Under the pieces are notes generated by a model. It worked only from the letters and a program-made list of their open reading frames with translations. It ran no database searches and was not told the DNA's origin. Positions 1-12,883 of a DNA stretch of 64,000 nt are shown here, in pieces. The first letter of the stretch is position 1; every line of letters begins with the position of its first letter. The stretch comes from Dendrocalamus latiflorus (Eukaryota > Streptophyta > Magnoliopsida > Poales > Poaceae). The DNA is taken from assembly GCA_017311315.1 (NCBI GenBank), contig CM029610.1, positions 5,017,126-5,081,125 of the forward strand. The letters run 5' to 3'. A program made the translations under genes and the position numbers.

Positions 1-780
1 TAAGCACTAGCTTTGTGACGCACACACAAGCCGCAGATCACACACACGCAGCCTTAAGAGGCTGCGACACTGCAATGCATATATAGCTAACTACCTCATG
101 GCTAGCTCATGCGAGTGCTACACAATTAATTAATTAATTAGCTTGCTGCATGCACTGTACTGCAGTAGAGAGATGATCTGCCATGAATACATGCGAGTGC
201 GAGAGGAGGCGTAGCTAGCAACTGTCTGCATGCCCTCACAAGGCACCATGGAAAGCAACGTTGAGCTCAGAGCGAGTGTGCGTGTGTGTGTGTGTGTGTG
301 GACTTGTAATAACCACCCTCTGACTGTGTGGCCCCGCCAGGTTTCCTCCTCCTTGCCGATCTTGGCAGGTTCTTGAGGTGGCCATGGCCATATGGGGAGG
401 AGCCAGAGACAGGGACACTTGCTGCTTATGGCAACGGAGCCAAGAAACCCTAGCTTGCTCGCTATAGAGAGGGAGGGAGAGGCAGGAGCATGCTGCATAT
501 TGATCACAATGGTTGCTTGCCTTGATGGGGGACTGCCACTTGTTCCACATGGGGTGGTGGGGTGGCCTGCATTCTCATTTGGGAAGGAGGAAATAGATTA
601 ATTTGTCAGAGATTTTCTCTGGATCATTTGATCTCCATGATGGCTTGGCTAGGGTTCATATATATCCATATGTCAAGTTCGGTTTCACGTTTCTCTTTGA
701 TTCTAACTGTAATCGTATTTACAAGAGAGGTATATAAAACTGCATTGTTTGATCTCTTCAGTTTTTTTTTAAATCTGAAT
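1..780. other. Intergenic, no gene recognised
   Basis: No supported gene. The stretch holds a GT-rich microsatellite at about 273-300 and A/T-rich spacer. Short open frames on both strands are low complexity (a Thr/His run comes from the GT repeat) and have no recognisable domain. Confidence 0.6.
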
Positions 781-784
781 TAAA

Positions 785-912
785 TCCTAAAAAATCCCCC
801 CACCCAAACATGTAAAATTCCTTCCGTTGGTTAATTAAATCTTGAGAATCCTAAAAAAATTCCCCACCCAAACATGTAAAAATCCTTCCGTTGGTTAATT
901 AAATCTTGAGAA
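785..912. repeat. Tandem duplication, two 64-bp units
   Basis: Units 785-848 and 849-912 are nearly identical, each starting with tcctaaaaa and ending with aaatcttgagaa. They differ by a few substitutions only, so the duplication looks recent. No coding capacity. Confidence 0.85.
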
Positions 913-913
913 G

Positions 914-3160
914 AAAGTGAAAATGCCAACTAATCACCCTGAGATATCTTCAGGCATGCATGCTAACTAGCTATAGGTCTAAATGTGATTGAGTTCCCGG
1001 GAACTGCATATTAATTACCAAGGTAAGGATGCGTCTCATGAATAATTACCACTATAGGACATCATGTCTCAATTAGTAATTCTTAAATAAAATTTGGAAA
1101 ATATTAATGCGTGTGTATAAATGCCTATTCATGTTCATGTTGAAATGTTAATGGTGCCATTCTGAGCAATATAGCAAATATATGAGCATATGCACATAGC
1201 AATTTGGGAGCAAGCACAAAAAAAAAACCTTGGGACTCAGAACTGTGTAAACATGCTAGTTAATTTTTAGAAAAATCATACATTAACCAAAAAATGTTAA
1301 TAAATGAGCTAGCATTCTTACCCACATCTGATCGGCGCGCCTGCTTGATAGTTGTTCATCCAAACAAGTTTATTTATGTATTTCATATATACACTGTCCA
1401 AAATCTGTACATACACAAGTAGATGGTGTCAGTGATAGAGAAGAAACGGCCTATTCACATGTACACTGATCCACAATTCCATGTGCATGAACAGACCAGC
1501 TGGAGTACCTCAACAAACTATAACTTTGTTCTGTCGATGAAGGCCTCAAGTGGAGATTCTTTTCATGATCTAATGAATGTTAATTTGTAGTCCTAACTTG
1601 ACTTCAGCAGGAAGACTGAACATGTTTTAGATCGTCTGATCACTCAATTAAATGTTCCAAGTCTAGACATGTATAATTTTTTGCAAAGAAAAGTATCCCA
1701 TATTTTTCCAGTGCTCGATCAATGGGTTAAAAGACTGCAACAAATCTAGATAACATACGAGTAGTAGTACATATGAGTGGCAGTTTTTCTTTAAGGCGTC
1801 GAATGGCAGGATGAGCCCTTGATCGATCCAGTACTTAAAGACATTTCTGATAAACTTGATGATGAGAAGAGGGAGAGCTTCTGTTCAGGTTTGGATGAAG
1901 TGTGAACACCATTGGATGCCATTGGCCAGTTATCATGTACTTGTGTGACATCAAAGGGCACCAGAAATGGGAAAAGGTGATGCATGGTGAGGTTTAGTAA
2001 GAAAGCTTATGCCATACATGTGTTCCAGTTGCAACCACCACCACTTTACAGCAATGACAACTATTGATGTGCCAACTGACAAGTAATCAAGAAAGATCAG
2101 CTAATTAATATTTGGATCGGAGAAATTTATGTCATGACTCATGAGGAAGTAAACAGATTGCTTTTGGTACAAATTTTGTAATTGTTATAAAAGGAGTCTA
2201 ACTAGTAGATCCATCTATTCAAGGGACAACCTCACAAACATCAGCTTGTCTTTAGGTACAGATTAAGCTATGAGTAGATACTTTGCCCTCCATAATGCTC
2301 TCATAGGCTTGCCCATTTTTCTCAAGTTGTAGCTAGTACTTACTAAGTAATTGCTGTTTATCACAAAGACAATTATATGGATTCAGGCTTCAGGGTACTA
2401 CTAGGCTGATGTCCAATTGATAGCTACAGCCTGACACTTGTAGAAGTATATGATGCATCTACCATTGGGGAAATTAAGGAGGCAGAAGAACAATTGATTA
2501 ACCCATCTTTCCTGCTCACAAATTCAAGATAAAAACTACGGATATATCTCACATACAGTAGTAGCCTATGCCCTGTGACCTTTGTAATTAATTTGCAACA
2601 CACCAAATAAGTACAAAACTTACCATCATTCCTTGTACTTATTGGAGTCTTCAAAACTGATACAGGCCTACTGACAAACATTTTCGAGTCGTGTAGGGAT
2701 GGAACCTAGACTAAAGATAACAGTGAAGGAAGTACATATATCCATTTTTCTATGCTTATGAACTAGAATCCAACCTAGACTAAAGATAAACTTTATACGA
2801 ACACTGCACCCATGCATTTCAGAGCTCAGTGAAACAAGCTGGAAATGCATATACAGGATATGGTGCGCATCGGTTCAACGGTCACACTCTAAAACACCAC
2901 TTCCACAATTTCTGTCCCAAATATTCCTCAAAAGTATGCAGACAGGCAGTTCTATCTTTCACACACAGGCATAGGATTTATTACAAAGAAAGGAACCAAC
3001 CTGTTTTCCATGCTTCAACAGTAGCCTCCATGATTTACATTACAGCACCCTGTATTTTGGTGACTGCCAAATCGGGAAGGCAAGATTCTTGCAAAGCAGG
3101 CAGTATGATGACTGACAAATGAGGCAAACAAACAGAGGCATCACATGTTTACCTCCACCA
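914..3160. other. Intergenic spacer downstream of NF-YC
   Basis: A/T-rich DNA with scattered stop codons in all frames. A short phrase (aacctagactaaagataa) occurs twice near 2703 and 2772. The part nearest 3160-3439 probably carries the 3' UTR of the minus-strand NF-YC gene, but the poly(A) site cannot be fixed. No other gene is supported. Confidence 0.5.
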
Positions 3161-3439
3161 CTCAACTCATAAAAGGGCCTCCACTGGCCAGCATTTGGAA
3201 TATTGCATTAGAAACTAGAAAGAAAAAGGTGCGGTTAGTACATCAGTTGCAAATCACCTACCAAATCACAATTTTTTTCTACAGCTGCCATAGCAACGTT
3301 GAAACTACCATTAGGAAACACTAAGACCTAATCAAAAGTACCGGTTTCTGCCAGCAATCATGGGCATAATAATTTAACAAAAGCACGAGTTCAGAGGCCC
3401 TACGTTCAGGATCATGTCATAACTTCACTGTATCATCTC

Positions 3440-4210
3440 TTAGCTACTTTCGGGCAGAGATTGCTGCTGCTCTTCCTGTTGCCCTTGAGGCTGCTGCCAC
3501 ACATACGTCGCCGGGTGACCCTGCTGACCACCGTACACCATTCCTGCTGTGGGCACCTGCTGCGCTGGCACATAGTAATATGGATATGTATCACCTGGCG
3601 CCCCCATAGCAGGTGGCAAGCCAACCCTCGGAAGCCCAAGTCCCTCTTCTTTCATTTCATCCCTGGGAACTATGTCCACTAAGAAGTCATAGATGTCAGT
3701 CCTAGTGATGGCAGCTGCAATGTCATTCTTCTGCAAGGTCCGACGCTTGTTCTCCTCAGTGTGCATCCATGACCTCAATGTCAGCTCTAATATGAATACC
3801 TCGCATGCTTTCGCAAAGACAAGAGGAGCTTCTGCCGAAATCATTCGGACATCCTCATCAGCCTTCATTATCTTCTTTATCCTGGCAAGCGGCAAGCTCT
3901 GGTTCTTGAAGTCAGTTGTCTTGTCGATCTCATCCATTTGGCTAGCCCAAAACTCACGGAGTTGCTGCACTTGCTGTTGGTGCAGTTGTTGGTGAAATTG
4001 CTGAGCTTGTTGGTAGACCAGCTGGTGTTGAGCACTGATTTGAGCTGGATTAGTGGGGAATGGTGCTGTTGGCTGTGAGCCAGGAGGAACGACAGCAGGA
4101 GCTCCAGGTACCATGGCTGGCAGTGGATAGGCAGCAGCAGGAGGAGGATATGCTTGTGACCCACCAGTAGCAACACCCATCACAGGCTGAGGCTGTGAGG
4201 ATGGTTCCAT
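3440..4210 (-). CDS. NF-YC: Nuclear transcription factor Y subunit C (NF-YC/HAP5)
   Basis: A complete 256-aa one-exon frame. NF-YC pairs with NF-YB through a histone fold, and the dimer recruits NF-YA to bind CCAAT boxes in promoters; it acts in the nucleus. Residues 1-60 are Pro/Ala-rich. Residues 62-83 are a Gln-rich stretch ahead of the core. The core runs from about 87 (FWASQMDEI) to 184 and contains LPLARIKKIMKADEDV, the ISAEAP motif, FAKACEVFILELT and ENKRRTLQKNDIAAAI, all diagnostic of NF-YC rather than NF-YB. The tail, about 185-256, is rich in Gly, Tyr and Gln. Length is normal for plant NF-YC. A splice acceptor at 4250 (TTTTCCCCAG on the minus strand) stands 39 nt before the ATG, so the coding exon is preceded by a leader intron. 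The family call is very secure; which paralogue it is cannot be told. Confidence 0.97.
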   Translation of the reverse strand: MEPSSQPQPVMGVATGGSQAYPPPAAAYPLPAMVPGAPAVVPPGSQPTAPFPTNPAQISAQHQLVYQQAQQFHQQLHQQQVQQLREFWASQMDEIDKTTDFKNQSLPLARIKKIMKADEDVRMISAEAPLVFAKACEVFILELTLRSWMHTEENKRRTLQKNDIAAAITRTDIYDFLVDIVPRDEMKEEGLGLPRVGLPPAMGAPGDTYPYYYVPAQQVPTAGMVYGGQQGHPATYVWQQPQGQQEEQQQSLPESS

Positions 4211-4249
4211 GTCAGATCTAGTTCGTCCAAAATCAATGACCTTCTAGCA

Positions 4250-6340
4250 CTGGGGAAAACAATCACAAGTATTGATCAATTGATTATTCATACAGGTTAT
4301 AAAATTGTAAATTCATCGAATATATTGTAGATAAATGGTAAGGCCTTTGTATATGAACAAAACTCCATGCTTTTAACCTTTACCCTTGTAGCGTGAATTC
4401 TAAACTTGAGTGCAGGAAATAACATGATTGAAGAACAAAAGCAACATTATTGCAATGTTTCATCTTTAACACAGCTCATGAGCAACTAGAATGCCACACT
4501 TCCATGTAGCTTGCCAACAGCATTTCTAGACAGGTTATGAGCTCATATTTTATCTTGATAGATTGATTGCAATATTCCAAACAGAAAGAGACTTTCATTA
4601 TTCATTGAACATGAAGTAAAATGCATGATTACCCACAATAAGTGAAATTAAAAGGAAAAGTATCATGTGAACATAAACAGTATTGGGAATAAAACAAAAC
4701 AGACAAGGTAAATAGAAATTACATCCTTCTATCAACCTTGTCCTTATGTGTGATAGTAAGGTAAAATTACCTTTCATACTCCCACTATCAATAATATTAA
4801 AGTGGGTATTTGCACAACCAGTCAGTCCCTGACAATATTGGCCAAATAGGTTATTAAGCACGGACAGATGCAAAAGTATCTAATTTCTGGATTGCTATTA
4901 CAAACCAAATTACATGGATCAGGATGAATCATACAGAGAGTTCAGAGCCTCAGATCATCCATGTACAGCAAAACCACATGTCTCAGGTTTTCCAGGACAA
5001 GCACTAGCAGGTCCCATAGGTCACCCACAAAAAGCACATAGCCCTCACCTTCAGTTAGGAGTCTCCCAAAATGGCGGTATTGGTGGCTATGTATTCCTCC
5101 TAAATTAGGAAGGCCATGTCATCTATTTACATTAACCAGAAGGGACGTTGACTAAAGTCTATATTACACCCAGATGCCAGACTTTGTAAAGCTAAGGTCA
5201 TGTCCAAGCGGAGTGGCGTGTAAAAGAAGACTTCTTCTTATTTCCCATGCCACAGCTTACGTATATGGACTTTAATGATGGAAAGGACAACGTTTGTTTA
5301 GTTAGAGTGACCAACTACATCATTAACTCTGTCATAGATAACCAAGATGCTAAGTGATTTAAGCTGTTGTATTACTCTCTCTTTTCACCATCAGTTACCC
5401 AAAATAAAGGTTTAGTGTGTTCTCCAAGTAAGTAAAGGCGGACTGCAACTGCCTTAATAGGATTTCTTAAAGAATATGGTGATTGCATAGTTTCAGGTGA
5501 TCCACGCATGTGGTACAAATCATGAGCAAAGGAAAGCGGGCATGTGTCGTGTCACCATGACATTCGGGCACAGAGCCGGGCATAATTAGATAACTTCCAA
5601 AAATCAGAATCAGCAAATGCATGGGGCCAGAAACAATGCTGTTTGCGATATGTTGGCATAATTAATGCTTAGGAATCAGGAAGGGGTGCCACACCTTCCA
5701 CAACCAATACTAGTTTGTCAAAGATCGAGCCTTATCAGAACCAATCCTAACCAAGCAGATTGAACAAGTGTACATTTGTCCATTTCGCAATCTTACTGAA
5801 CTAGCACTGAAGAGAAATACCATTAAAAAATCGTGTACTTAAAATTTTCTATTCTTATTTCACATGGACAGAAATCACACAGCCTACTTAAGAAATTGTG
5901 CATGCCACCCATTTCAAGATCTTTTTATTTATGATCGCTCATCTTCCTAATTGATGAATTAATGTCTATTTCCTCTAATCGATCTTGGATATGGAATTAG
6001 TATAATTTATCCCACTTCAGTCTTATGACAGAACTAGGTTAATTACGCATTGCTGAGGTACATGCACTGTAGCAGCGCCAAAGCTTGGCCATGGTGATGG
6101 TTACTGACGAGGTGACCCACTGTTTTTCCAAGAACACGTGGAATTTTCAGAGGAATACCACTATTTTTAGAAGTCAAACCATCTTTAAATCACACTAAAC
6201 CTAACGATTCAGTAAGCACGGAGTTACCACATATGCGCAAAACAAAAGAGAACAAAAGGTGAAAATTGCATGCAGGAATTGGACGGAATCACGCACGGGC
6301 TAGCCAAGAATTGGGGGGAAAGTGGAACAGGGGCACTTAC
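4250..6340 (-). other. Probable 5'-UTR intron of NF-YC
   Basis: On the minus strand a good donor (TTCTTG|GTAAGT, exon end 6341) and an acceptor (TTTTCCCCAG|TGCTAG, exon start 4249) bound 2.09 kb without a credible coding exon. The intron is A/T-rich with no recognised repeat. Long leader introns are common in plant transcription factor genes. This is an inference from splice signals and position; no transcript was seen. Confidence 0.6.
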
Positions 6341-6553
6341 CAAGAAACACCCGGATCTCCAGTACAGGAGCAGCAGGAGGACGAGGGCGACTGCGGACAC
6401 GGCGGCGAGTAGGGCGGTGGAGGGGGGAGGACCCTGCTCCTCCGGGGGATTCTCGCGAGCCCTCGGAGGAGGCGGAGGAAGGTGAAGCACACGCGGAGAC
6501 TGAGCTGAGAGAGGGAATAGACGGGGTCGCCCTCGGTCAGAACGAAGAGACAA
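6341..6553 (-). promoter_or_regulatory. Probable NF-YC leader exon with upstream ORF
   Basis: G/C-rich block ending in a strong splice donor. If spliced to 4249, an ATG at 6553 would open a 72-codon upstream ORF. It ends at the TAG right after the splice junction, about 34 nt ahead of the NF-YC start codon. The predicted peptide has a Pro-rich segment and a hydrophobic stretch (AVSAVALVLLLLLYW), which could be real or a by-product of C/T-rich DNA. The transcription start is unknown, so this ATG may lie outside the mRNA. Confidence 0.4.
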
Positions 6554-6680
6554 GGGAAGAAGAGTCAGAGAGAGAGGAGACTGCTTATCTGGGTTGGGCC
6601 GTGAGCCCGTCGTTTCAGCTTGGCCTTTTCATTAACATGAGTTGCCTGTACGTCGGACTCCACCAATCTTAGCGGTGTTT

Positions 6681-6890
6681 TAGCCTGTTCGAAAGAGCTT
6701 CTCACTTTTGGTTTTAGAAGCTGGTTTTTAAATGGGTGGCTTCTCACACTAGTTTCTATAAATTATTTATAATAATTATTAAAGAAATCACTTTGAATGA
6801 AATGACTTTTCAACACAGGTATCTCTTACTCCGTCAATCTATTTCGCAATCAGCCAAGGGCTAAAAGCCAACGTACTTTTGAACAGGGCC
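6681..6890. mobile_element. MITE-like element, about 210 bp
   Basis: Ends are imperfect inverted repeats: TAGCCTGTTCGAAAGAGC at the left and, reversed, GGCCCTGTTCAAAAGTACG at the right. The interior has the TTTTGGCTTTTAGAAGC phrases of grass hAT-type MITEs. No clean target duplication seen. A related fragment (aagctgatgtcttttggc...) follows at about 6891-7070. Confidence 0.5.
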
Positions 6891-9800
6891 TCGGCTGAAG
6901 CTGATGTCTTTTGGCTAGAGGCTGAAATAAAATAGTAATGATTGAAAGAAATAATTTTTAGAATAAAATTTGAAAAACAGCTTTTGGAAGCAGCCAAGGT
7001 GTTTAAATCGGTTTTTGGCTTTTCGGCTTCTTCAAACAGAAGCCAAAATCGATTTGAACACCTGTTACTTTAGTTCTACATATCCTAGTTCTACACCCAG
7101 CTCCAGGGAATGCAACTATGGGAATGCCTGCACACAGCAAGGAGGGCCTGTTCGGAATACTAGAATATCATTAAACAGTCTGATCTTTTACCAAAATCAG
7201 GTAAAATTTCAGCATTTTAGGCACCTACAACTTGTATTTTTTCACAGCTCCATGTGTGAGCCCCAAAAATTCTAAAATTTCATAAAAAAATTCAAAAAAT
7301 GTCTTATTTTGTTTATTACGTTTTTCTAAGTTTCTATATTTTTCATGTGCCGAAAATGCTATCTTATTTCTTTAGGAATCTTGAAAAATCATCTTTTTCT
7401 TTAATTACTTTCTTTTCTCCTTTGGGCCGATTCTAGTCTGGCCCACAACCTTTTTCCCCTTTATTTTCCCTCCGTCAGCCCGTTCTCTCCTTTGGCCCAA
7501 CATCGCGCCAGTCCACTGCTTGGCTTTCTCCCGCGGCCTACCTCCTCTCAACCCAGCACCGCGCCAGCTCGCTCGGCCTTCCGTGGCTTAGCCTAGCTCC
7601 TGTTTTGCCCACTCACCCGGTCAAATGACAATGCTGAAGCTTCGCCGTTCGGCCACCTCGTTAGACACCTTGCCCTTGCGCCAGCGCCACCTTAACTCCG
7701 TGCAATGACTTCCGCACCATCACTTGCCAGCTCACCCGCAACACATGCTCATTCACCTATGCTGACACCTACATGTCGCCACTGCCACTCGTCGCCTCCG
7801 ATGAATCACCACCTTCGAGCTTCTATAAAGGCAAGGCAACAATGGCAGCTAGCTCTTTTCCTTCCTCTCCACTCCCCGAAGCCAACCACACCACTTCTGA
7901 GCCACAGCATCATCCACAAGTCCTGTGAGAGTGCTACCCCTCTTTTTAGCCGCTTGGGTAATTTGCCAAATTCATACCATTGCCTTTCTTGTTTCCAAAT
8001 TAATAGTGCCATCATCTTCCTCGTCTCCTTGCGATTCTAATGGCACCTTTCTTGCGCCAAATGATTGTTGGAGTCACTGTCACCGTTTGTCGTGTTGTTG
8101 GCCATTTCACTGCTACCACCAATCCACCATCTCCATTGTCCCCATCCCATGCCAGTTGCATCATGAGGTAAGCCTCATCGTGCCGTTGCCAAATCCCACC
8201 ACCATCAACAACTATGTCCACCATGCACGACCACCAATGAGCTTCACCTCACCGCCATAGCCACCACCATGCCATGTCTCAAGCCAAGCCATCCCCACCA
8301 AAAGACTCCCATGGCTACGCTGTGCTCATGCACTCGCCATTTGCACTGGAGACCGCTGGAGTTCACCATCGGTGATTTTTCTCCTTTTCCACAGCCGTCA
8401 CCTTCACTCTACCTCTCTGACCACTACGGTCCTCGCCGTCCTCCCAAATCACCCAAAATGGGTTCATGGTGCTGAGGAATGCCTAGTGTGTACGTCACCA
8501 TCGTTGCTCTGCTACCACGTTGCTGTTGCAATCGTCTTCTCTCTATTCTCCTCTATCCAGTCAAGAAGAAGAATATTCCCAATCGACACTATGCACGTGT
8601 GGTTCGACCATGCCATCTCGCGTGCCTTGACCTGAGCCACTTGCACTGAACTCAAGTCCAACTGAGCCGTGTGCAACATTGTGCCACGGTCGAACCAAAC
8701 CATCCTGCACCAAGGCAAACCAGACCCAAACCAGTTTTACACCGAGTCCAATTTGAGTCCACCCATTTAGTCTGAGTCCAAACCAATTTCCACTGCCTCA
8801 GCCAGGTTTAGCCTAGTTTAGAACCGATTTGAGGTTGAATCGCATGATTTCAGACCGACAAAGCCGTTCTACATAGTGCATTATCCCATCAAACATCATT
8901 GTTCACCATCCTTTACCAATTCACAACTTTCCAATGTTGATTCTCTATCAATTTTCCCTTCCGATCACTTTTTGGTTTCATTTTTCCTTTTATTTCGATA
9001 GTATTTTATTTGTACCTCTGCAATAGGCTTATTTGGCTTTATTTGTGTGTGTGTGTGTACACAAGATTGCGGAGAATAAGCCCCTAAGACAACTGAAATT
9101 GGAAGTAATAACCCTGAAATCTACGAAGGAGTGAACGCCGACTACAAGTCGCATGGCAAGCCACATCCCTTGATCATGTTAGACTCATATTAGTTGGGTT
9201 ATATTACGTATAGGTTGAATTTTGCATTATTTATTTGTTGATGCTATTTGTTATCAGTTACTTTTGAATGATCCTATTTAATTAGTTAATGTCTTAATTA
9301 CATTGTTTACTTGCCATCCTTAATAATAATCTGATATGGTTTTCTTTAGTGGACTTAAGGGCTAGTATATCATATTTTTGATTAATATAGTAGTGAAGAT
9401 GGATAATAATAATCTCATTACATTGTGGTCCATCGTCACGAGTTGACATGTCGCAATATATGACCATTGTGGTATGATGAATAAAGGTGTTGAATGACTC
9501 GCCTGAAGTGATGTTATAGATTATGTTAGCTGAGGGTGGATATTAGTGTGTGGTTTTGAGGTGATCACAAAAATGAGGATGTCAAATCAATATTATGGAC
9601 ACATGTTAGAGAATATAGTGTTAGATTGACCTATCTTGAGATATTGTTGGGATTGTTATATTTTATATATCATCAGTTGGTCTTAAGTAATGATGATGTA
9701 TAATCCTTGCACCTGAGATCAATATAATTTTCTATATATGTAATAATGCACTTAGAGGTTGCTAAACGCTACTCCGTAATTGGGTAATTATAAAGATAGA

Positions 9801-10166
9801 TTTGGGTATGGTATAAAACATGCTGAGGAATGTGTCTGATTGGGTATGAAATTTGCCCTTCCTACATAACAGGAGAGATATCACTTGGCTCTTCGATGTG
9901 TTCACATAAAGAAAGTGCATAACCATGCTATAAGTGGTCAAAGAGTCGACCACATGAAGATATCCATCAGTAGATCGAAAAAAGATCTCTGAGGCAAAAG
10001 GAGAATACGCAAATAGGCCAATAGGCCCAACCGAATATGAACTAGTCGTATAAGTATACTAATTGGTCGTGAGCTGGTCGAACATATCATAAACTGGTGT
10101 ATGAATTGGTCATAACCAAATACGAACTAATCGTAAGAAGTTATGAGCTAATCGTGCATGACTAAA
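6891..10166. other. Repeat-derived DNA without a recognised gene
   Basis: 7430-8880 is C-rich, Ser/Pro/His-coding low-complexity DNA on the plus strand with several open frames but no domain. A GT microsatellite lies at 9043-9058. Near 9120-9180 there is a phrase (gactacaagtcgcatggcaa) typical of Gypsy-type internal regions. 9180-10160 is A/T-rich. The look is of decayed LTR-element DNA, but no ends were found, so no element is claimed. Confidence 0.4.
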
Positions 10167-10454
10167 GGGGCATTCGTATTAGCTTTTACTAATGGCTTTT
10201 GGTGTGGCTTATAGCTTTTGGCTGAAAATAAATAGTAGTGACTGAAAGAAGTGGCTTTTAGAATGAATGGGCAAATGGGAAAAAGTGATGGAAAGATGAC
10301 GAGAGTGAGAGGAGTGGGGTGCATGATGTACCCGTAACCCCCTACCTTATCCCAGAAGTGAGACGGTAGCGAGAGGAATGGAGAAGCCGCTTCGAGAAGC
10401 CAGGTGTTCAAAGTGGCCTTTTGCTTTTCTAAGCAGAAGCCAATACGAACAGGG
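10167..10454. mobile_element. hAT-like MITE, 288 bp
   Basis: Terminal inverted repeats: GGGGCATTCGTATTAGCTTT on the left, and CCCTGTTCGTATTGGCTTC as the reverse complement of the right end. The interior has TTTTGGCTGAAAATAAATAG and TGAAAGAAGTGGCTTTTAGAATG, shared with other MITEs of this window (about 6920 and 27640). Target duplication unclear (perhaps TAA). Confidence 0.6.
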
Positions 10455-10889
10455 ATTAAGACTTGGTTGCAGATTATATTGCATAAGATTTGTCCATATT
10501 GATCTTTGTGTATTTTGGGATCGATATGTCCTACTAGGAGCCGCTACTAACTAGTGATCGAAAAGGTGTTTTTGAGTTACAACCAAGTATACATGAACCT
10601 ACAGGGTCACACACTTAACGAATTGGAATAATAAGGGTAGAGTGGGATATGATCTCTACTCATATTGGATAAGGATCTGGTGGGGGCTCTCCGAGTTGGA
10701 TACAATCTTTAATCGTATTAGATAAGGATCTGATTGGAGGTTATATATTAAGAAAGGCATGGGACTTAGGGTGCATCAAAGAAAATCTTGACACACCATC
10801 GAAACCCTAGCCATCACTTGTCAAAACCTTGCCGTGCGCATTGGTGTTAGCACACCTACACGCGGTGTTCTGATGAGGACATCACTTCC

Positions 10890-11189
10890 TTGGATACACG
10901 CAACACTCATCCACAAGATGATAGGCAAGGAGCTATGATGAGAGCGCATGCATGCCAGTTGAATTATCAGACGAGCTCGTTCCTAAGTTTGTATAAGTCA
11001 GCTTCTGAGAATGGGTTACTGCCTGATGCATGTGATGTGATTGTGCTTAGGAATATAGACAAGTACCAAGGAAGGGCACATGGAGTCACGGATATGCTTG
11101 GGATAAACATCAGAGGTCACCACGTCATTTTGAAGCCAGGACGACTAAGAAAGGAAATTGGGCATATTCTGAATTCGTTCCAAACCTAG
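10890..11189 (+). pseudogene. C-terminal tail of a Gypsy-type polyprotein
   Basis: A frame with AMMRAHACQLNYQTSSFLSL followed by LLPDACDVIVLRN resembles the extreme C-terminus of grass Gypsy polyproteins, where a TRARARQLN-type segment precedes an LLRN motif. No reverse transcriptase, RNase H or integrase precedes it, so it is a fragment. It stands upstream of the primer site at 11628, an order that suggests recombination between element copies. Confidence 0.5.
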
Positions 11190-12883
11190 GCCCTGGGCCT
11201 TGTATCAGTTTGAGCTCGACTGAAGAGTTGTAGTGGGATATTCCCCCACTCTCACGGACGTGCCCAACCTACCAGCAACTCCGCTTTTATGGTTTAGGTT
11301 TTGTTTAGATTGTTTTTTGTTCAGAAAATATTAGTTGTGTACTTGTGTCGACTAGACCAACTACAGCGACTTCAGGCCTCTTCATTGTTCAATGAAACTT
11401 CATGTTTCATTCACAATTCAGATCGTGCTTATTTATTTCTTGCTTGATTCTCGATTGCTTGCAGGAAAGATCATCCGTGTTGGACACGGTTGGTAACGAC
11501 AAGGGTATGGTGTAGCAATTGCGGGATGGATTTGGTTGTTTCGGTCAAGTAGCCTCGTCGTCAATGTCATATCAAATAATCGTAGTATCATTCTCATTGA
11601 AAGATCGGGCCAAATTATCTTATCAGTTTGTATCAGAGCACAGATTGCCTGTGAGAATCCTGTTTTAGATTTGATTTTTATACCTATAACTAGAAAATTA
11701 CCCCACAAAAAATATTGTGTTCATCGAAAATCACCAAAACCAAACCCTAGTTGTGCCTCTGCAATTTTAGTTTTCATTTTACCGTGTTGAATTTTTGTCC
11801 ATTGTTAAGTTCTAATTGCTGGTCTGAGTCTAGTGTTTTGATTTTTGTTTCGGATATTGCATCTGAAAATAAAAAAATTATGGGTTAAATCGAGGGTTTA
11901 CCCCCTCCCTTGCTGTGGTTACTCTTTGTTGCCGAGTATGGAAAGGGTTAGAGTTTGTGTCTACGCCGCCAGATCGTTGGGAGTTAGAGATCAACTCGGT
12001 TTTCACTTCTTACTAGTTGGCCAAATTACTTGTGTTCGAGTTCTGATTTTGTTTAGACCGAGTTCATGATAGTTTCGTGCAGTGTGCTCTAAAACAGCCA
12101 TAACTTTTGCATACGAACTCGGATTACAGTGTTCTTTGGCTCGTTGGCAAGCTAACGAAAAGTTACATCCGAAAAAAGTGAAAATACAAAAAAGGTCATT
12201 TAGAGCCTCAAAACAGCCTCTGAAGTTTCAGCACCCGTTTTTGGCATTCGTTTGCCATCTAGTTTGTGTTTTCTTTCATTCCAGATTGTGTAATCTTTGC
12301 TTCTAGGTCATATTTTAGTGAGCTTAATATTTGTTTTGCTCTCAAAAAAGAAAAAAAGGCAAGTGAAAAAAAAAGCCGCACAAGGCTGAAAAGAAGAAGA
12401 AGAAAAGAGGCAGGTGCAAAAAGGAAAGAGCCGCACAAGAAAAAAAGAAAATTTTGCAGCATTATTCATTTCTAGATTTTGAGCTCACTTTGTATAGCCC
12501 TTGTGTCGTCTAGTGTTTGCTTGCTTGAGCTAGGGTAGAGTACTAGTTGTGCCAATAGTTTAGGCGAGTACTTTGAACTATTATTCAGCTTGTGTAATTC
12601 TAAAATTTAATATTGTCATTCCTTTGCTATTTATATATTGCCTGTCCAAGCTCCACATACTACTAACCGAACCGAACAGGTCTCAACGTATCGGCAATCA
12701 TTATACTCACTCTCGTCAAGTTACCACGAACCATCCACTGGTTGTAACACCTATTTTGCTTGGTAAGAATCTTGTAAGCATTTGATAAGAGCTTAAGAGT
12801 ATGAGACTTCTGAAGCCTGTAGCACCTAGTAGTTGATAGGGAGCTAACAAATTTCCTTGTAAGTTTCTTGTGTTCTACTAACA

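Noticed and set aside
130..601. Small genes near the window start
   Set aside because: Frames span a GT microsatellite; nothing recognisable on either strand.
7705..8635. Ser/His/Pro-rich proteins at 7705-8040, 7925-8260 and 8372-8635
   Set aside because: Overlapping frames in C-rich low-complexity DNA, no conserved domain, no splice logic.
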